DNA from: Candidatus Zixiibacteriota bacterium
Lineage (GTDB): Bacteria > Zixibacteria > MSB-5A5 > RBG-16-43-9
DNA: 33,892 nucleotides
Direction: 5' to 3'
Assembly (NCBI GenBank): GCA_022865345.1
Contig: JALHSU010000092.1
Location: 1-33,892, forward strand
Below, piece after piece: positions 30,227-33,892 of the stretch. The stretch's first letter is position 1. Every line of letters starts with the position of its first letter. The position numbers and the translations under genes were made by a program. A model generated the notes under the pieces. The model made no database searches, was not told the origin of the DNA, and saw only the letters and a list, made by a program, of their open reading frames with translations.

Positions 30227-30255
30227 AATATGTAGAACTTGAATTTATTTGTCAA
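30227..30255 (-). promoter_or_regulatory. Probable promoter of CDF-leuD
   Basis: TTGACA (30255-30250) and CATATT (30232-30227) are 17 bp apart on the minus strand, about 39 bp before the TTG start. Confidence 0.55.
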
Positions 30256-30274
30256 ATAAATTTGAAAAGAAAGG

Positions 30275-30298
30275 AGGGGCACGACGTGTCGTGCCCCT
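30275..30298. repeat. Palindrome AGGGGCACGAC-GT-GTCGTGCCCCT
   Basis: Perfect 11-bp arms followed by AC, giving the recurrent CCCCTAC end. It is followed by degenerate CTACTGCCTACTG repeats (about 30303-30340) that reach into the 3' end of the kinase gene. Confidence 0.75.
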
Positions 30299-30332
30299 AC
30301 CCTGTTTACTGTCGACTACCTACTGCCTACTG

Positions 30333-33260
30333 TCAACTGCTTGCTTTTAATTTCCTTAGTCTTTCTTTAGCATCCGTAACTTCCGGTATCCCCGGATCTG
30401 AATTCTTCCAGATATCCAGAAACTCCTCATATTGGACAATAGCTTTATTGTTCCAACCGGATTTTTCATATGCCAGCCCCAATAGGTAATAAGCCTTAAC
30501 AGCCCAGATCGGATAGGTTGGTCTTATCTCATCATATCTTGAAAGGGTTTTCTCTAACTCCGTTACCGCCTCGCCCAATCTGCCTGCTTCCAGATAGGCT
30601 CTGGACAGGAAGTATCGCGCCGCAAAAAGAGGAGTTGATGCTTCCTTAACGCTTTTCTCCAGATAGGCAACTGCATTTTTTGAATTCCCCTTAATCAGTT
30701 CGACCACTCCTGCTGCCATCCAGTACTCGACCATTCTGTCTTTATTCTTTATCTCAATATCTTTTCTCAAAGAGCCGACGACCTCGTCAGCTTCCTTGGT
30801 CTTCCCAGCAATCGCCAGGCATATCGCATAGATATTGCGCAACTTAACTGGATCATTTGGAGCAATCTTCATGTAAATCGCTCTCATAATATCAATTTCC
30901 TTCAAAGCTAGGTCCGGACTTCCACTTTCGAAATAGATTAATGCCTTTTCCATATACTTTGTAAAACTCTGCTCTCCTTCAGCCTGTTCCATCCTGTCTG
31001 CGGCAATGCCATCGTCCAGGACTTTAAGAGCTTCCTTAAACTTACCTTGATATAACGGGACCAGAGCCAGAAAAGTCCTTCCTTCGGAGCGAATATCTTT
31101 TTCACTGCTGGACGAGAGTACTTTATAACAGCTCTCAGCTTGAGGGTAGGCTCTTTTGAAAAGATACATATGCCCCAACTTCACCAGGGATGCATAAAAA
31201 TCTGGTTTTATCTCCAGCGCTTTTTTGTAAGATTCAATCGCCTGGTCTATTTTGCCGTTGTAAGCATACAAATCAGCTCTGGAATCATAGGGGTTGGCTT
31301 CGTCCGGGGCTAGAGATATATATTTATTTATAGCCCAGATAGATTTCTCAAAATCACCCATGTCGTTATAGGCATAAGCAAGCAGGTTATAGACTACCTT
31401 ATAGAGAGGATCTATTTCAATCGCTTTATTCAGATAACGAACAGCTTCTCCAGGTTGTCTCAGTCTGACCTGATAGAATGAACCCAACGTAAAATAGGCA
31501 TCTTTCTCCTCAGGATAGCGCTCCACTATCTTCTCTAATTCTTTGATCGCCTGGGTTTGATTACCTGAGATGCCTGCTTCAAAAGTTCTTATGTAAAGTT
31601 TTTCCTTCTGGCTGACTTTATCCGAATATTTTGCTGCTTTAGCTATTAGTCTTCTTTGTTCCTCGCCAGTTTCAATTTGCGCCAGCCTGAGATACGCCAT
31701 GGCGAAGGTTGAATCGAACTCCAAAGCTTTTTTGAAGCTTCTCTTTGCTTCAATGTTGTATACCTTATAAAGATTATCCACTCCCTCCAGATAGTAGCGG
31801 TATGCTTCCTGAGAATGGGTAGCGACATCCGCAACTGATCGAGCTGGCTCCTTGGTTGCCTCAGCCGGGAGCGAAAGTCCTTTTTTCAATTCTTCTGTTA
31901 GTCGGTCTACTATTGGAAATATTTTTTCCCCTGGCTCGCCGCTTATGCGCTGTGACCCTAACACGGTGCCACTTTTAACCTCAACCAGTTGAGACGTCAG
32001 GACGATTTGTGGTTCTTCCTGCAGAATGCTCCCTAAAAGCATCCACTTGGCACCTGCCTTTGTAGCCACTTCCGTGGCGACGTTCCGATCAATGATCTTG
32101 GTGCCTTCTTTACCCAGCAATTTCAAAATGTCGTATAACCTCTGGCTGGAGACCACACTCATATATTGAGATTCCGAAAGGCCAGTTATCAACAGATTCG
32201 CAACGATTTCTCCTAACCTTTCCTTATCCTCTCTGTCTGCCAGATTTTCAAAGTACATTACCGCCAGAGAGTTTTCCTTTGCCATCGCCTTTTCTTCGGG
32301 GACTATCTCGAATTTGAATGGTTTGAAAACTAAGAAAAGTAAAGCCATGACGAAAACGACTGAGGTTGGAATTATGAAAGGAAGCAGTCTGCTTTTGGGC
32401 TTGGGTACGACTACCTGTGCAGGGATTTGAGTAGTCTTAGCGTAGTCAAGACCTTTCTTCTCGTGTCTTAAGTCCGCCAGGAGGTCATCTATATGCTGGT
32501 ATCTTTCCTCCCTATCCTTTGCCAGGGCTTTGTCAACAATTCTTTGCAGTCCTTCAGGTACATTAATCTTGTACCTGGCAACTGGCTCGGGATTCTCGTT
32601 CAAGATCGAATAGATTATAGCTGGAATGTGCTCGCCTCTGAATGGAAGTCTCCCGGTCAACAGCTCGTAGAGCACTACCCCAAAAGAGAAGATATCACTT
32701 CTCTGGTCAACCTCTTCTCCCTGCGCCTGTTCTGGTGACATATAAGCGGCAGTGCCTAAGGTAGAGCCGGTTTCAGTCAAGTGGTCCACCCCCTCCAGCC
32801 GGGCTAAGCCAAAGTCCATTATCTTTACCTGGCCATCCTGGGTGACCATAATGTTGTCTGACTTTATATCCCGGTGAACTATGCCTTTCCGGTGAGCGGC
32901 ATTTAGACCCTCGCTCACCTGAATGGCTATTTCCAGAATCCTTTTTATGGAGGGAGACTCTTTTTCCGCAATCTTCTTCAGCGTATGCCCCTCGACAAAT
33001 TCCATCGAGATAAATAGTCCTTCAGGACTCTCTTCAATCCCATAAATGGTGGTTACGTTAGGATGACTCAGAGCTGAGGCAGCCTGAGCTTCCTGGATAA
33101 AACGGGCTTTTTCCTCAGGATTTTCTGCCACGTGTGGAGGCAAAAACTTCAGAGCAACCATTCGCTGAAGCTTGGTGTCCTGGGCTTTGTAGACCACGCC
33201 CATTCCACCTTCGCCCAGTTTCTCCAGAATTTTGTAATGTAAGATTGTTTTGTTAATCAT
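30333..33260 (-). CDS. Membrane Ser/Thr protein kinase with FlgO/TolB-like and TPR domains
   Basis: The 975-residue protein combines a Hanks-type kinase domain, one membrane helix and a large outer or C-terminal region. Kinase motifs: GEGGMG (16-21), Lys38, HRD (129-131), DFG (149-151) and SPE (175-177), with a full activation loop, so it should be active. The membrane helix is at about 293-312. A FlgO/TolB-like domain starts at SLAVMYFENL (331). About ten TPR-like repeats follow from about 490 to 965 (YLRLAQIETGEEQ, YFTLGSFYQVRLRQP and others). I start at ATG 33260, giving MINKTILHYKILEKLG; an upstream ATG (33293) lies inside a dispersed repeat. It is probably a stress or nutrient sensor. 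No phosphatase partner is nearby. Confidence 0.92.
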   Translation of the reverse strand: MINKTILHYKILEKLGEGGMGVVYKAQDTKLQRMVALKFLPPHVAENPEEKARFIQEAQAASALSHPNVTTIYGIEESPEGLFISMEFVEGHTLKKIAEKESPSIKRILEIAIQVSEGLNAAHRKGIVHRDIKSDNIMVTQDGQVKIMDFGLARLEGVDHLTETGSTLGTAAYMSPEQAQGEEVDQRSDIFSFGVVLYELLTGRLPFRGEHIPAIIYSILNENPEPVARYKINVPEGLQRIVDKALAKDREERYQHIDDLLADLRHEKKGLDYAKTTQIPAQVVVPKPKSRLLPFIIPTSVVFVMALLFLVFKPFKFEIVPEEKAMAKENSLAVMYFENLADREDKERLGEIVANLLITGLSESQYMSVVSSQRLYDILKLLGKEGTKIIDRNVATEVATKAGAKWMLLGSILQEEPQIVLTSQLVEVKSGTVLGSQRISGEPGEKIFPIVDRLTEELKKGLSLPAEATKEPARSVADVATHSQEAYRYYLEGVDNLYKVYNIEAKRSFKKALEFDSTFAMAYLRLAQIETGEEQRRLIAKAAKYSDKVSQKEKLYIRTFEAGISGNQTQAIKELEKIVERYPEEKDAYFTLGSFYQVRLRQPGEAVRYLNKAIEIDPLYKVVYNLLAYAYNDMGDFEKSIWAINKYISLAPDEANPYDSRADLYAYNGKIDQAIESYKKALEIKPDFYASLVKLGHMYLFKRAYPQAESCYKVLSSSSEKDIRSEGRTFLALVPLYQGKFKEALKVLDDGIAADRMEQAEGEQSFTKYMEKALIYFESGSPDLALKEIDIMRAIYMKIAPNDPVKLRNIYAICLAIAGKTKEADEVVGSLRKDIEIKNKDRMVEYWMAAGVVELIKGNSKNAVAYLEKSVKEASTPLFAARYFLSRAYLEAGRLGEAVTELEKTLSRYDEIRPTYPIWAVKAYYLLGLAYEKSGWNNKAIVQYEEFLDIWKNSDPGIPEVTDAKERLRKLKASS

Positions 33261-33285
33261 AAGCTTTTTCTCACGGTTGATTCCT

Positions 33286-33369
33286 GAACTCATCCCCTGG
33301 CCCCTTCTCTTACGAAGAGAAGGGGGCTTTAGTTCCTCTCTTTATAAGAGAGGGATTCAGGGTGAGTTC
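33286..33369 (+). repeat. 84-bp three-stem repeat, copy A (flanks DUF559 gene)
   Basis: The outer arms are GAACTCATCCC and CAGGGTGAGTTC. Inner stems are CCCCTTCTCTT/AAGAGAAGGGG (loop ACG) and CCTCTCTT/AAGAGAGG (loop TAT). It supplies the last 13 codons and stop of the DUF559 gene and the first codons of an upstream-extended kinase frame. Confidence 0.92.
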
Positions 33370-33742
33370 CTTCATAAAAAACGGTTTTTAACCTGACTAA
33401 AACTCTTTCAAGGTTATTGACTATCTGCCCGTTTCGAAAACGGATTACATTGATACCCATATTATTTATGATATACGACCTAAGTTCATCGTACTCTTTC
33501 TGGAGGTCATGATTCTTGCCATCAATTTCCACTACCAGCCGTTTTTCATAACAATAAAAATCAGCAATAAAGAACCTCTTTTGATTCATGTACTCAAAGA
33601 AAATTGGATATTGACGAAGAAATTTCTTTCCCAGTATCTTCCTGTTCCGTACTGCGTCCCAAAATATTTGCTCACTTCGGGCTGATCTCTTTCGAAGATC
33701 ACGACAAACACTTTTGGCTGCCCGGACAACCGTTTTGTTCAT
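33329..33742 (-). CDS. DUF559 protein (VSR/PD-(D/E)xK nuclease-like)
   Basis: The 137-residue protein matches the DUF559 family, predicted endonucleases of the very-short-patch-repair/restriction-nuclease fold. Features are Glu24 in RSARSEQIFWDAVRN, KKFLRQYPI (39-47), FIADFYCYEKRLVVEIDGKNHD (58-79; Asp61, Glu72, Asp74) and INVIRFRNGQIVNN (97-110). Residues 125-137 (GTHPESLSYKERN) and the stop codon are encoded by the flanking 84-bp repeat, and its ATG lies 12 nt from the second repeat copy. No Shine-Dalgarno is clear. The whole unit 33286-33838 looks like a gene bracketed by its own repeats. Confidence 0.9.
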   Translation of the reverse strand: MNKTVVRAAKSVCRDLRKRSARSEQIFWDAVRNRKILGKKFLRQYPIFFEYMNQKRFFIADFYCYEKRLVVEIDGKNHDLQKEYDELRSYIINNMGINVIRFRNGQIVNNLERVLVRLKTVFYEGTHPESLSYKERN

Positions 33743-33754
33743 GTTTATGTTCTC

Positions 33755-33838
33755 GAACTCATCCCCTCACCCCTTCTCTTACAAAGAGAAGGGGATTTTA
33801 GTCCCTCTCTTTCTAAGAGAGGGATTCAGGGTGAGTTC
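33755..33838 (+). repeat. 84-bp three-stem repeat, copy B (flanks DUF559 gene)
   Basis: Same length and orientation as copy A, with 77 of 84 positions identical by direct comparison. Stems are CCCCTTCTCTT/AAGAGAAGGGG and CCCTCTCTT/AAGAGAGGG. It lies 12 nt upstream of the DUF559 start codon. Confidence 0.92.
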
Positions 33839-33892
33839 CTAACGTAATATAGTTTTCCCAATCATCTTTTATTTTGTTTTTTGGTTTATCAA

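Noticed and set aside
33261-33293. Upstream start for the kinase
   Set aside because: It lies partly in repeat copy A, and kinases of this type normally begin with a sequence like MINKTILHYKIL at the downstream ATG.
33286-33838. Classical insertion sequence
   Set aside because: The enclosed gene shows no DDE, Y1 or serine recombinase motifs, and the flanking repeats are direct with no visible target duplication. It is reported as a DUF559-repeat unit instead.

Overview
The window looks like an ordinary chromosomal stretch of a free-living bacterium with moderate GC and an unusually high load of dispersed palindromic repeats between genes. Nearly every gene lies on the minus strand; the only plus-strand gene is an endonuclease/exonuclease/phosphatase-family protein at 3451-4413. 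The 1017-residue SecA with an internal insert, the large Bacillus-type SRP RNA, the kinase-FlgO-TPR sensor protein and several TTG starts suggest an uncultured lineage of the Zixibacteria/candidate-phylum kind. This is an impression; no marker in the window settles the taxonomy.

Layout, left to right: partial cold-shock protein with a consensus promoter and long leader; ogt and uvrC (DNA repair); the EEP-family protein; a metal/redox cluster (5184-10036, plus a cupredoxin at 4645); a secreted MTA/SAH nucleosidase-like protein; an unusual membrane protein with a SRPBCC (AHSA1) tail; secA; a cNMP-binding-fold protein and a 57-residue Gly/Phe-rich membrane peptide; recR-ebfC-dnaX followed by SRP RNA and tRNA-Ala(CGC); an sdpR-sdpI pair; an SbcC/SbcD-like pair (YhaN/YhaO type); an RNA uracil methyltransferase; leuD overlapping a CDF zinc transporter; a large Ser/Thr kinase; and a DUF559 nuclease-like gene at the right edge.

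The metal/redox cluster reads, in transcription order: a 54-residue YHS-like protein, a DUF5676-like membrane protein, a Cys/His-rich mini membrane protein, a glutaredoxin-like protein with a CPDS site, a [4Fe-4S] ferredoxin, a SHOCT membrane protein, a second glutaredoxin-like protein whose active-site cysteine is an in-frame TGA (candidate selenocysteine, UxxC, with a SECIS-like hairpin), a CopA-type Cu(I) ATPase with an N-terminal YHS domain, and a membrane-anchored cupredoxin. Together they suggest copper or soft-metal export coupled to thiol/selenol redox chemistry.

The second notable system is at the right edge. A DUF559 gene is bracketed by two directly repeated 84-bp elements that are 77/84 identical and fold as two hairpins inside an outer inverted repeat. 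At least three more copies lie elsewhere in the window (16874, 21992, 22110). The arrangement resembles REP elements around a RAYT gene and suggests DUF559 may mobilise the repeats. Further repeat families (GTCATT-type, GCGACCC-type, nested CCGCC-N3-GGCGG hairpins and many unique 19-34 bp palindromes) fill most intergenic space.
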